Positions 8,828 to 16,258 of a stretch of 33,095 nucleotides of DNA are shown here, one piece after another. A program made the translations under genes and the position numbers. The DNA lies in contig DATKWT010000040.1 of the NCBI GenBank assembly GCA_035529395.1, forward strand, positions 1 to 33,095. Direction: 5' to 3'. How positions within the stretch are numbered: the first letter of the stretch is position 1; the number at the start of each line of letters is the position of its first letter. The notes under the pieces are model-generated. The model was not told the origin of the DNA and did not search any database. It worked only from the letters and a program-made list of their open reading frames with translations. The stretch comes from Dehalococcoidales bacterium (GTDB lineage: Bacteria; Chloroflexota; Dehalococcoidia; Dehalococcoidales; Fen-1064).

Positions 8828-10384
8828 CTATCTCATCCTGCCAAAGCCGCCCATTCCGGGAATCATCATCCCACCGCCAAAGTCGAACTGGGTCGTCCCG
8901 GTATTTGTAATCTGTACAACCACTATGTCTGTTGCATCCAGTCCTGCAATTACCTCGGTCCAGAGGCCGTCACTAATACCCAGGGTGACTACTCTCTGCC
9001 GGGTCTCCTCGTTGACCATCACGTTGACAACGGGGTTATCAAAACTGCCGCTGATTGCCTGGTTCGGCACCAGCAGGACATTATCAGCTTGCTCAACGAT
9101 GATGCTGGCAGTAGCGCTCATGCCTTCCCTGAGCTGTAAGCCATCGGGCACTGTCAGGCGGATGGTCATCGGATACGTTACCACCCCTGATTGAACCCGG
9201 GCAGTAGTGGATATGGAATACACCTCTCCTGTCAGTTCAATGTCCGACAGGGCGTCCAGGGATATTGTAGCTCGTTGTCCCTGTTTCACCAGGGATATAT
9301 CAATCTCATCCAGAATGGCGTTCAGATCTACAACGGATGGGTCCACAATCTCCATAACATTCTGGCTGGCACTCACATTCTGGCCGGCTTCAACGTTCAC
9401 TGCGACCACAATCCCGTCGAATGGTGCCACCATAGTGGCTGCTTCCAGTCGCTCTATTGCTTTATCAAGGGAAGTTTGGGCACTGGCCACTTCAATTTGT
9501 TTCAGTTCTACCTGCAGGGAATCAAGTTCCAGTGGACCAGTACTATCCTGCATATCCGCCAGGTTCTCCTCCTCCTGGGCAAGGTTAGTCTGTGCAATAA
9601 TTACGTGTTTCTGCTTTTGCTCGATATCAACACTATCCGCACCGGCATTAATTATTGCCAGGTTGTCCTCCGCTTCGGCAAGGTCGAACTCAGCGATAGC
9701 CAGCTGTTTCTGCTTCAGTTTATAATCGGTAATCCAATCAGGTACAGTAGGGTTCATCTCATATCTATCTTCGGCTCTCTCGAACGCGTTCTCCGCATTC
9801 TCTAATGCTATCTCGGCGTTGAGGACGACAAGCTCAGCCCTGACGATGTCAGCCTCAGTATATGGATTCTGGGCCTTATCAAGGTTTTCCCGGGCCGTCT
9901 CTAAAGCCAATCCGGCATTGATAACGGTAAGCTCAGCCTGGGCAATATCAGACTCTGTGTAAGGGTTCCGGGCTTCCTCGAGGTTTTCCTGGGCTGTTTC
10001 CAGGCTGTCCAAGGCGTTTTCCAGATTTATTCTGGACTGTACTACGGCTTGTTGAAGCAGCAACACAGATGCGTCGTCGAGTTTGGTCAACACCTGTCCT
10101 TCCAGGACGGCATCACCCTCCTCCACATTCACTTCCTGAATGGTACCGGCACTGTCAAAGGTCAATTCTTCTCTATAAGGAAACAGCAGGCTGCCACTGG
10201 CGCTAACCGAGTTTTCCAGACTGCCGTACTGCACCTGGACAAGCTGAATATCGTCCGGGATGGCGACGGTATCAGAGCCGGTAGCCCAGTTATATATGGC
10301 GAAACCCCCGCCGGCGATGCCAATGATTACTACGGCAAGTATTGCAGTTTGCCACGGTCTCAGATTCTTCAATGCATCCAGCAT
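8828..10384 (-). CDS. HlyD/MacA-type periplasmic adaptor protein
   Basis: About 518 residues. One N-terminal membrane helix ([20 protein letters not shown]) is followed by the first half of a lipoyl/barrel-sandwich domain, a very long coiled coil of about 200 residues, the other lipoyl half ([20 protein letters not shown]), a beta-barrel and a C-terminal membrane-proximal domain ending in a Gly/Met-rich tail. The coiled coil contains a 33-residue repeat beginning NPYTE, present twice in near-identical form. It would link the ABC pump to its substrate or the cell wall. A first ATG at 10396 exists, but the one at 10384 has GGAGG five bases upstream and was chosen. It is the first gene of the export operon. 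Confidence 0.88.
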   Translation of the reverse strand: MLDALKNLRPWQTAILAVVIIGIAGGGFAIYNWATGSDTVAIPDDIQLVQVQYGSLENSVSASGSLLFPYREELTFDSAGTIQEVNVEEGDAVLEGQVLTKLDDASVLLLQQAVVQSRINLENALDSLETAQENLEEARNPYTESDIAQAELTVINAGLALETARENLDKAQNPYTEADIVRAELVVLNAEIALENAENAFERAEDRYEMNPTVPDWITDYKLKQKQLAIAEFDLAEAEDNLAIINAGADSVDIEQKQKHVIIAQTNLAQEEENLADMQDSTGPLELDSLQVELKQIEVASAQTSLDKAIERLEAATMVAPFDGIVVAVNVEAGQNVSASQNVMEIVDPSVVDLNAILDEIDISLVKQGQRATISLDALSDIELTGEVYSISTTARVQSGVVTYPMTIRLTVPDGLQLREGMSATASIIVEQADNVLLVPNQAISGSFDNPVVNVMVNEETRQRVVTLGISDGLWTEVIAGLDATDIVVVQITNTGTTQFDFGGGMMIPGMGGFGRMR

Positions 10385-10469
10385 TTGCCCCTCCATGTCA
10401 CCTACGGTGGTGATAATTTGTTCAATCCGGGTGGTGTAATTTCATTGGGCCCAAGGTATCTACTATCGT

Positions 10470-10501
10470 AATATAGCCATAAATCATTAAGAAGTTATTA
10501 A
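10470..10501 (-). promoter_or_regulatory. Regulated promoter of the MacAB-like operon (11-base direct repeat)
   Basis: Minus strand: TTAATA (10496-10501), five bases, TTAATG (10485-10490), nine bases, then -10 TATATT (10470-10475). There is no good -35; the repeat pair sits where it should be, as with PhoB/PhoP-class activated promoters. The same spacing recurs at two other promoters of this module. Confidence 0.55.
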
Positions 10502-10577
10502 GATATTCCTGGCATTGAATAATTAATCGCGTATACTGAAGTAGAAAATCATGGCAGGATAATATCGTTATAGGAAC

Positions 10578-11924
10578 CTACTCAGCTACCGGGACAGTGA
10601 AGGAGAAACGGCTGCCCTTGCCCGGTTCACTCTGGACTTCAATATTGCCCCCGTGGACTTCCACGAGACGCTTGGCGATGGTAAGGCCGAGCCCACTGCC
10701 ACCGGTTGCCCTGGTGCGGGACTTGTCAATACGGTAAAAACGCTCAAATATATTGGGCTGGTCCTCGGGAGGGATACCTTCACCGTTATCGGTAACGCTT
10801 ATTTCCAACCACCTATCTTTCGTTTTTACGGTAACACTGATATTTCCGCCTTCAGGCGTGTGGGCTATTGCGTTTTCCAGCATGTTACGCAAGACCTGAC
10901 TGATCCTGTGAGAGTCGACGTTGATTGGTGGTAACTCATCGGGCAATTCAGCAGACAACGATACCCCTTTTGCGGTTGCCTGAACATCACGTGCATCAAC
11001 CGCCTGTTGTATAAGTATGGCGCTGTCTTCTGTCCGGCAATTCAGTTTCAATTCACCAGCTTCAGCGAGGCTTAGCTCCTGGAGGTCGTCAGCAAGTCGG
11101 GATAAAATAATAGCCTCTTCATCAAGAGACCGGATTGTATTTGCATCGGGTTCTGCCACCCCGTCACGGATAGCTTCGAGGTATCCTCTTATATTGGACA
11201 GGGGCGTCCTTAGTTCATGCGCAGCGTCCGCAATCATGTCCCTGCGCAGTAGTTCGGTACGTTCCAGGTTTCCGGCCATCAGGTTAAAGGTATCTGCCAG
11301 TTCACCGAGTTCACTCCTGTCATTTACGTCTACTCTTTGAGAGAAGTCCCCCCGTCCCAGGAGCCTTGCCGTAGATGTAAGGGATTTTACCGGGGCTAAT
11401 ATCCTGCGTGACAGGAAAAACGTCATTATCAGTGCAATTGCTGCTGCGATAAGACCTCCCCAGATGAAAAAGAGACCCACCGCTTTGAACGTAATCTGTA
11501 ACGAAGCGATTTCCAGTTCTGCCGAGGATTGAGGGGTGACGTGAAGTGTACCGATACCATCTTTCCTCCACGGAGACTCCAGGATCTGACCCGGTGAATT
11601 AGGGCGATATGGTTCCCCCAGGATGATTTCAGCGGAATCAGCGACTACAATTCCAGCGGTATCAGTCAGAATGATTCGCTGCCCGTAGAGGTTGCCTAAC
11701 TGTTCCACGAAAGTCTGAATTCCTGCCCAGTTTCCTCGGCGCGAATAGTACCGGAATAGCTCAGTTTCCATCCTGATAGCGCGTGCCTGGTCAATACGTT
11801 TTTCAAATTCGCGTATTTCATTACGTGTAGCCTGGTTCAGGAAGAAGAATACTGTACCGATAGTCACTACTATCACCATGGTGAAGGCTATCAGCAAACG
11901 AAAACGCAGGCTATATATCATCAT
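10578..11924 (-). CDS. Membrane sensor histidine kinase
   Basis: 448 residues. A first membrane helix spans about 7-29, an extracytoplasmic sensing part about 30-148, a second helix about 149-171, then HAMP ([20 protein letters not shown]). The dimerisation helix carries the phospho-accepting His236 in [11 protein letters not shown]. The catalytic domain has the N-box [15 protein letters not shown]1 [12 protein letters not shown]-box FERFYRID and G2 [14 protein letters not shown]. It autophosphorylates and passes phosphate to the regulator encoded just upstream, whose gene it overlaps by 14 bases. No own ribosome site is evident, so translation is probably coupled. The stimulus is unknown; envelope stress or an exported compound is likely given the adjoining exporter. 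Confidence 0.93.
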   Translation of the reverse strand: MMIYSLRFRLLIAFTMVIVVTIGTVFFFLNQATRNEIREFEKRIDQARAIRMETELFRYYSRRGNWAGIQTFVEQLGNLYGQRIILTDTAGIVVADSAEIILGEPYRPNSPGQILESPWRKDGIGTLHVTPQSSAELEIASLQITFKAVGLFFIWGGLIAAAIALIMTFFLSRRILAPVKSLTSTARLLGRGDFSQRVDVNDRSELGELADTFNLMAGNLERTELLRRDMIADAAHELRTPLSNIRGYLEAIRDGVAEPDANTIRSLDEEAIILSRLADDLQELSLAEAGELKLNCRTEDSAILIQQAVDARDVQATAKGVSLSAELPDELPPINVDSHRISQVLRNMLENAIAHTPEGGNISVTVKTKDRWLEISVTDNGEGIPPEDQPNIFERFYRIDKSRTRATGGSGLGLTIAKRLVEVHGGNIEVQSEPGKGSRFSFTVPVAE

Positions 11925-12606
11925 TCACCACTGAGAGCTTGTAACCGGCCCCATATACCGTCTTTAAATACCTGGGGTGTCTGGGGTCTGGCTCAAGTTT
12001 TCGGCGAAGGTTGAGAATGTGGACATCAATGGTACGGTCAAAGCCTTCGAAATCATGACCAAGGGCTTTCTCAATAAGTTGTGCCCGACTAAATACTCTG
12101 CCCGGTTCCCTGGCGAAGACTCCAAGCAGTTTGAATTCAACCGCAGTCAGATTAATAAATCTGTTACACAGGTACGCTTCATGCTTGAGGAAGTTAAGTG
12201 TGAGTTTGCCGTACTTGATTTCGCTGGGGCCACGCTCTCCGGGGAGGCGCCTGAGGATAGCCCTGATTCTGGCAGCCAGTTCCCTGGGGCTGAATGGCTT
12301 GGTGACGTAATCATCCGCTCCCATGTCCAGACCCGTAAGCTTGTCTTCATCAGTGGTCCTGGCAGTGAGCATTATTATGGGAACATCGGACTCATTCCTC
12401 AGTGTACGGCATATCTCAAGACCGTCGATGCCGGGCAACATCAGGTCCAGCACGATGAGGTCAGGGTGGCCCTCCCTGGCCAGGCGCAGGGCTTCCACAC
12501 CATCATACGCAGTGAGGACCCGGTAGCCGTCCCTGTTGAGGTACAGCTTGACCAGCTCTACCGTTTTTACATCATCATCAACTACCAGTACCCTTTTTCC
12601 TGGCAT
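11911..12606 (-). CDS. OmpR/PhoB-family response regulator
   Basis: 231 residues from the ATG at 12606; a TTG at 12612 adds two. The receiver domain has the acidic pocket VDDD, phospho-accepting Asp54 in [10 protein letters not shown], Thr in IIMLTART and Lys in [10 protein letters not shown]. The C-terminal half is a winged helix ([22 protein letters not shown], then [17 protein letters not shown]). It binds DNA direct repeats as a dimer and activates sigma-70 promoters. GAGG eight bases before the ATG supports that start. It leads the two-gene operon with the kinase and has what looks like its own binding site in its promoter, so autoregulation is likely. Confidence 0.94.
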   Translation of the reverse strand: MPGKRVLVVDDDVKTVELVKLYLNRDGYRVLTAYDGVEALRLAREGHPDLIVLDLMLPGIDGLEICRTLRNESDVPIIMLTARTTDEDKLTGLDMGADDYVTKPFSPRELAARIRAILRRLPGERGPSEIKYGKLTLNFLKHEAYLCNRFINLTAVEFKLLGVFAREPGRVFSRAQLIEKALGHDFEGFDRTIDVHILNLRRKLEPDPRHPRYLKTVYGAGYKLSVVNDDI

Positions 12607-12638
12607 ACACAAGTCCTCGGCGATTCACTTACTCCCAA

Positions 12639-12670
12639 ATGTTAGAACGTTAATGTTAAGGAAATGTTAA
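12639..12670 (-). promoter_or_regulatory. Regulated promoter of the two-component operon
   Basis: Minus strand: TTAACA (12665-12670), five bases, TTAACA (12654-12659), nine bases, -10 TAACAT (12639-12644). The predicted start near 12632 leaves a leader of about 26 nt to the regulator's ATG. TTAACA repeats at 11-base period match the known Bacillus PhoP box type. Confidence 0.6.
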
Positions 12671-12702
12671 CATTCGGTACTCTACTTCTCAACCACAAAG
12701 AG

Positions 12703-12727
12703 AGAGTGGGAGAAATTCTCCCACTCT
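12703..12727. terminator. Hairpin terminator after the DUF2680-like gene
   Basis: Inverted repeat AGAGTGGGAGAA (12703-12714) and TTCTCCCACTCT (12716-12727), a stem of ten or more base pairs. It lies about 50 bases past the stop of the minus-strand gene and upstream of the two-component promoter, so it insulates the two units. The T-run after it is short (CTCTTTG). Confidence 0.6.
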
Positions 12728-12779
12728 TTCACCTGTTTCACTATTCAATTATTTGAGGTTTCCTGATTACCATGTACGG

Positions 12780-13226
12780 TTATTGTGCCGGAGTACTCGG
12801 CTGTGCGGGTGCAAACATGCCACCCCAGCCGCGACAACCGCCCATACCGCCACGGAACTTACCAGGTCCCCGGTGACCGAATCCGAACGAGACGTCAGGT
12901 TTAGCCTGCTGCCATTCTGAGTACTCGTCGGCCTGTTCCTGGGTTATCTTGCCCGTGTCTACCATGGACTGGAGCCATTCCTGCATAGCCTCTGTTCGCA
13001 TCTCGCTTTGAGCCTGATTTAATGCATCTTTCAGTGCTTCAGTGTCAAGAGCAGTGCCGGTCTTCTCCTGGTATATTGCCGAGATTCTCTCGAGCAGTGC
13101 ATCGAACTGCGCTTCAGGTTGAGTGTCCTCATCACCATCAGCAGCAAGTACCACCCCGCCAATGCTACCAACCAGCACAACTGTCGCCAGTATTGCTGCA
13201 ATAATCAGTTTCCTGCTTTTCCACAT
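12780..13226 (-). CDS. Secreted DUF2680-like small protein
   Basis: 148 residues from the ATG at 13226, which has GGAGGGG upstream; a longer GTG reading from 13307 lacks proper spacing. The signal peptide is MWKSRKLIIAAILATVVLVG with likely cleavage after GVVLA-ADG. The mature part is a charged helical segment (LLERISAIYQEKTG, then ALKDALNQAQSEM, then GKITQEQADEYSEWQQAKPD) ending in a Gly/Phe-rich tail (FGFGHRG, GGMGGCRGWGG). 'Kx-ITQEQAD' plus 'KPD-FGFG' is typical of DUF2680 proteins. It is transcribed alone from a promoter of the same layout as the exporter and two-component operons, so it probably belongs to that regulon. Function unknown. Confidence 0.72.
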   Translation of the reverse strand: MWKSRKLIIAAILATVVLVGSIGGVVLAADGDEDTQPEAQFDALLERISAIYQEKTGTALDTEALKDALNQAQSEMRTEAMQEWLQSMVDTGKITQEQADEYSEWQQAKPDVSFGFGHRGPGKFRGGMGGCRGWGGMFAPAQPSTPAQ

Positions 13227-13335
13227 CGCTTTATCCCCTCCTCTCTTCTGGTTACTACAAAACCTCAGTCTAAGAATCCTGTTTACATCTATTGTATTGT
13301 GTTCCACCTCCTCACTGATTTGACCTTCTGAAACA

Positions 13336-13367
13336 ATGTTAACACCAAAATATTAGAATCCTGTTAA
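13336..13367 (-). promoter_or_regulatory. Regulated promoter of the DUF2680-like gene
   Basis: Minus strand: TTAACA (13362-13367), five bases, CTAATA (13351-13356), nine bases, -10 TAACAT (13336-13341). The -10 hexamer and both spacings are identical to those of the response-regulator promoter. Confidence 0.55.
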
Positions 13368-13370
13368 GAG

Positions 13371-13814
13371 GTGAGGAGAATATCATGCTCCTGTGATTGG
13401 CTCTTTGGAAAAGTTATGTCTAAATATCCAATGAAGGCAGTTGCTTATGTATGTGTCACCGGGAATACGCAGAAAAAAGGTATGCCGGTTACGGTGCTAC
13501 TGGAATTTCAATATTGGGACGTCGTGGATCTGATTGAGTTTCCGGGGGAATTGGGATCACTTTGGATAAGAATCGGATACTATCGGAAAGCAAAGAATCG
13601 GCTGAACTGGCCAGCAAGACCCGGCTTTGAGAAGTTGGACTAACGCTGACTAGACGGCCCTGAGAACCACCGGAAGGCGTGGTAGTAACTCTGTGAAATA
13701 GGGTATCCTGGAGTGTGCTGATGGTCTGCTCTGGGGTATCATATTGTACTCGCCACTGCATATTACCTAGTGTACTGTCTTACAAATACCTTTACGTATG
13801 ATGGATGTTGATGT
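13371..13814. other. Intergenic stretch without a convincing gene
   Basis: An open frame on the plus strand (13371-13643) contains MKAVAYVCVTGNTQKKG from 13431, faintly like the start of serine recombinases (MKAVAYxRVS-Q), but the rest does not match and no ribosome site is seen. It may be a worn-out fragment. Nothing else is recognisable. Confidence 0.4.
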
Positions 13815-13965
13815 CATTCCAGCGCAGGCTGGACTCCCCTCTTCATTCTGAGCGACATGGCACTGGCCTTAGTGGCCCAGAATCTCACAGGTACGAGTCC
13901 ACATTCCTGATGCCACTCCAGTGCAGATCCTTCACTGCACTCATTTCCGCTCAGAACGATAAGAG
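13815..13965. repeat. REP-like degenerate intergenic repeat cluster
   Basis: Three motif types common in bacterial intergenic repeats occur together: TCATTCCAGCGCAGGCTGGA (hairpin TCCAGC/GCTGGA, 13818-13833), TCATTCTGAGCGA ending in CAGAAT (13845-13850 pairs with 13878-13883), and near 13930-13960 an inverted version (GATCCTTCACTGCACTC, then CCGCTCAGAACGA). The opposed ends suggest a palindromic pair. These are imperfect and carry no gene. Confidence 0.5.
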
Positions 13966-14041
13966 TAACACTCTGATAGTCTCACCTATCTATCTGAGCG
14001 AGAGCAAGGGAGTCGGCAAAGAGCCAGAGACATTACCGGTG

Positions 14042-14467
14042 TCACTTGCGGTTGACTGGAATAGTCGTGCCGGTGGCAGTGGCAATCAGCTTACCGTCCT
14101 GGTTGGTCACCGTCATCTGGGAAACGCCAACCCGTCGTCCGCTGCGCACTACCCGGCACTCGGCAGTAAGCTCATCGTCAGCCCCGGCTCCGTTGATATA
14201 ATGGATGTTGAACTGAGTAGCTACACTGGGATAGGACAGACTGTTGGAGGCGTAGGCAAACGCCTGGTCGGCAATCGCGCTGATAACACCGCCGAAAACG
14301 AAGCCATTGAAGTTCTGATACTCCGGTTTAAGCTTCATGCTTACCCGGGAGTAGCCCGGTGTCAGTTCCACCAGCTTCATGCCCAGGAAGGAGGCAATCG
14401 GTTCATTCTGCTCAAGACGTTTTAGCTCAGCAACGCTGTCTGATGTATCTCTATCCGGTGTCGGCAC
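14042..14467 (-). CDS. PaaI-type hotdog acyl-CoA thioesterase
   Basis: About 141 residues with one hotdog fold. The central helix region reads NFNGFVFGGVISAIADQAFAYASN, the PaaI/4HBT pattern with catalytic-type Asp, although the usual HGG is FGG here. Such enzymes hydrolyse aryl- or acyl-CoA to free acid and CoA. The GTG at 14467 has GGAGGA nine bases upstream and lies about 20 bases after the aminotransferase stop; a reading from 14494 would overlap it and has no ribosome site. As the last gene of the iorAB-aminotransferase operon it could release CoA from the oxidoreductase product. Confidence 0.82.
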   Translation of the reverse strand: MPTPDRDTSDSVAELKRLEQNEPIASFLGMKLVELTPGYSRVSMKLKPEYQNFNGFVFGGVISAIADQAFAYASNSLSYPSVATQFNIHYINGAGADDELTAECRVVRSGRRVGVSQMTVTNQDGKLIATATGTTIPVNRK

Positions 14468-14487
14468 ACTCGATTCTCCTCCAGGCG

Positions 14488-15678
14488 CTAGCACAGTTTG
14501 TGCTTCCGGGCAACCTTGCGAAAGCCGTCCAGCGAGCCTTCCAGCGTCCGGTCATCAACACAATAGGATATCCGTATATGGCCCGGCCCGCCGAAACCTC
14601 TGCCCGGTACCGTAAGTACCATCAGTTCTTGAAGTTCCTTCACGAAAGCAACGTCGTCTTCCACCGGGGTCTCTGGGAACAGGTAGAAGGCCCCCTGCGG
14701 CTTAGCCATGGAGTAACCCATCTCAACCAGGTTCCCATAGAGGAAATCACGCTTCCGCTGATAGTCCGCGACAGAGACGGTCACCCCTTGAAGATGGGGC
14801 AACAGGTGTTGTACCAGGGCCGGGGCATTGACAAACCCCAGCGTCCTGGTGCAGAAGACCATCCCGTTGATAAGGTCGTCACGATGGGCGCAGTCAGGAT
14901 GCACGGCGATGTAGCCGACGCGCTCTCCGGGTAATGCCAGGTCTTTGGAGTGGGATGTCACGCTGATAGTATTCGGGTGATACTGGAGCGGAAACGGGAA
15001 CTGGATGCCGTCGTAGACCAGCTTCCGATAGGCTTCGTCACTCAGGATGTAGATTGCTGTGTCGAACTCGGCCTCTTTCCTGCGGATAATCTCACCAATA
15101 TCCCTCAGGAAGTCCTCGCCGTAAACGACTCCCGCAGGGTTATTGGGGGAGTTGATGATTATGGCCTTCGTCCTCGGCCCCACCGCCTCTTCGAGGACAT
15201 CAAGCCTGGGTAGGAACTGCTCATCGGTAGGCAGAACCCTGGGCACCCCGCTGAAGTTCGCGATGTAGTTGAGGTATTCCAGAAAATAGGGGCTGAACAC
15301 TATCACTTCGTCGCCGGGGTTAAGTATCGTCCGGAGAAAGACATTGCAGCCCCCGGCAGCGCCACAGCTCATAATGATATCGTCAGCACCAAACCTGACC
15401 CCCGTCTCCAGGGAAAACTGCCCCGCCACCGCCGTCCTGGTCTCCGGGTAGCCGGCATTGGGCATGTAACGATGCATCCCCGGCACAGGGTTTTGCGCCA
15501 ACTTAAGAAGTTGGCGGTGAAGTTCGGGAGGCGGTTCCACCACCGGGTTGCCGATGGAGAGGTCAAAGACATTCTCCGCGCCATAGCGCTCCCTGAGAAT
15601 GGCCCCTTCCTCGAACATCCGCCGAATCCACGAACCCTCGGCCATGCTCTGGCGGATATTCTCAGACATGAACATCAT
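14488..15678 (-). CDS. Class I/II pyridoxal-phosphate aminotransferase
   Basis: About 396 residues of fold type I. Landmarks: GAAGGCNVFLRTILNPGDEV (phosphate pocket), NSPNNPAGVVY (conserved Asn), ILSDEAYRKLVYDG (Asp and Tyr), the PLP lysine in SHSKDLALPGERVGY, and the C-terminal Arg in HIRISYC. It exchanges the amino group of an amino acid with a 2-oxo acid. The ATG at 15678 (MMFMSEN) follows AAAGGA; a longer form from 15708 is possible. It overlaps the end of iorB by 17 bases. With iorAB it would supply aryl- or branched 2-oxo acids, so an aromatic or branched-chain amino acid substrate is inferred. Confidence 0.9.
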   Translation of the reverse strand: MMFMSENIRQSMAEGSWIRRMFEEGAILRERYGAENVFDLSIGNPVVEPPPELHRQLLKLAQNPVPGMHRYMPNAGYPETRTAVAGQFSLETGVRFGADDIIMSCGAAGGCNVFLRTILNPGDEVIVFSPYFLEYLNYIANFSGVPRVLPTDEQFLPRLDVLEEAVGPRTKAIIINSPNNPAGVVYGEDFLRDIGEIIRRKEAEFDTAIYILSDEAYRKLVYDGIQFPFPLQYHPNTISVTSHSKDLALPGERVGYIAVHPDCAHRDDLINGMVFCTRTLGFVNAPALVQHLLPHLQGVTVSVADYQRKRDFLYGNLVEMGYSMAKPQGAFYLFPETPVEDDVAFVKELQELMVLTVPGRGFGGPGHIRISYCVDDRTLEGSLDGFRKVARKHKLC

Positions 15679-16258
15679 GGATTTCCTTTCTGCCCAGTTC
15701 GAAGGCATCGAGGTTTATCTGGAGCAGCCGTGATGGCAGCCGCTGCGAGAGACTCTCCTTCCAGGCGTCCACCTCGAAAGGAGCGAAGTGCGAGAAGCAG
15801 CCCAGCATAAAGATATTGAGAGTCCTGGCGTTACCCAGCGCGGTGACACGAGTGGTCCCTTCCACGAAGTAGACCTGGTCGGTGCGCTGGCTCAGGATGT
15901 CGTGGATATTCTCATCATCGGGGTATTTTTCAACCCCCAGGTTGACGGCAAGCGGCGGGAGCATGTGGTTGTTGATGATGACCACGGCGCCGGGTCGAAG
16001 GTAGTTGCACCATCTGGCAGCTTCCAACTTCTCAAACGCGAGCATGATATCAACCTCTCCCTGCTTTATCAGGGGTGAATACACGCGGCGGGCGATACGT
16101 ACATGACTGATAACGCTGCCGTTCCGCTGTGCCATGCCCAGCGTATCCGTCTTCTTGACATCGTACCCGGCGGCCAGCGCCGTCTCACTGATAATATCAC
16201 TCGCCAGGATATTCCCCTGGCCACCGACCCCGGTCACAAACAGGTCCAGCACGTTCAC
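15662..16258 (-). CDS. iorB: Indolepyruvate ferredoxin oxidoreductase beta subunit
   Basis: About 198 residues; the gamma-type domain of 2-oxoacid:ferredoxin oxidoreductases. It opens LDLFVTGVGGQGNILASDII and continues KTDTLGMAQRNGSVISHVRI, both IorB hallmarks. With IorA it oxidatively decarboxylates aryl 2-oxo acids to aryl-acyl-CoA while reducing ferredoxin. The GTG at 16258 overlaps the iorA stop (GTGA) and has GGAG seven bases upstream; a second GTG at 16252 is nearly as good. A longer reading to 16351 runs through the iorA repeat region and is not credible. Confidence 0.9.
   Translation of the reverse strand: MNVLDLFVTGVGGQGNILASDIISETALAAGYDVKKTDTLGMAQRNGSVISHVRIARRVYSPLIKQGEVDIMLAFEKLEAARWCNYLRPGAVVIINNHMLPPLAVNLGVEKYPDDENIHDILSQRTDQVYFVEGTTRVTALGNARTLNIFMLGCFSHFAPFEVDAWKESLSQRLPSRLLQINLDAFELGRKEIHDVHV

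Noticed and set aside
13371-13643. Serine recombinase gene
   Set aside because: Only about ten residues from 13431 resemble the family start; no catalytic Ser context, no further similarity and no ribosome site.
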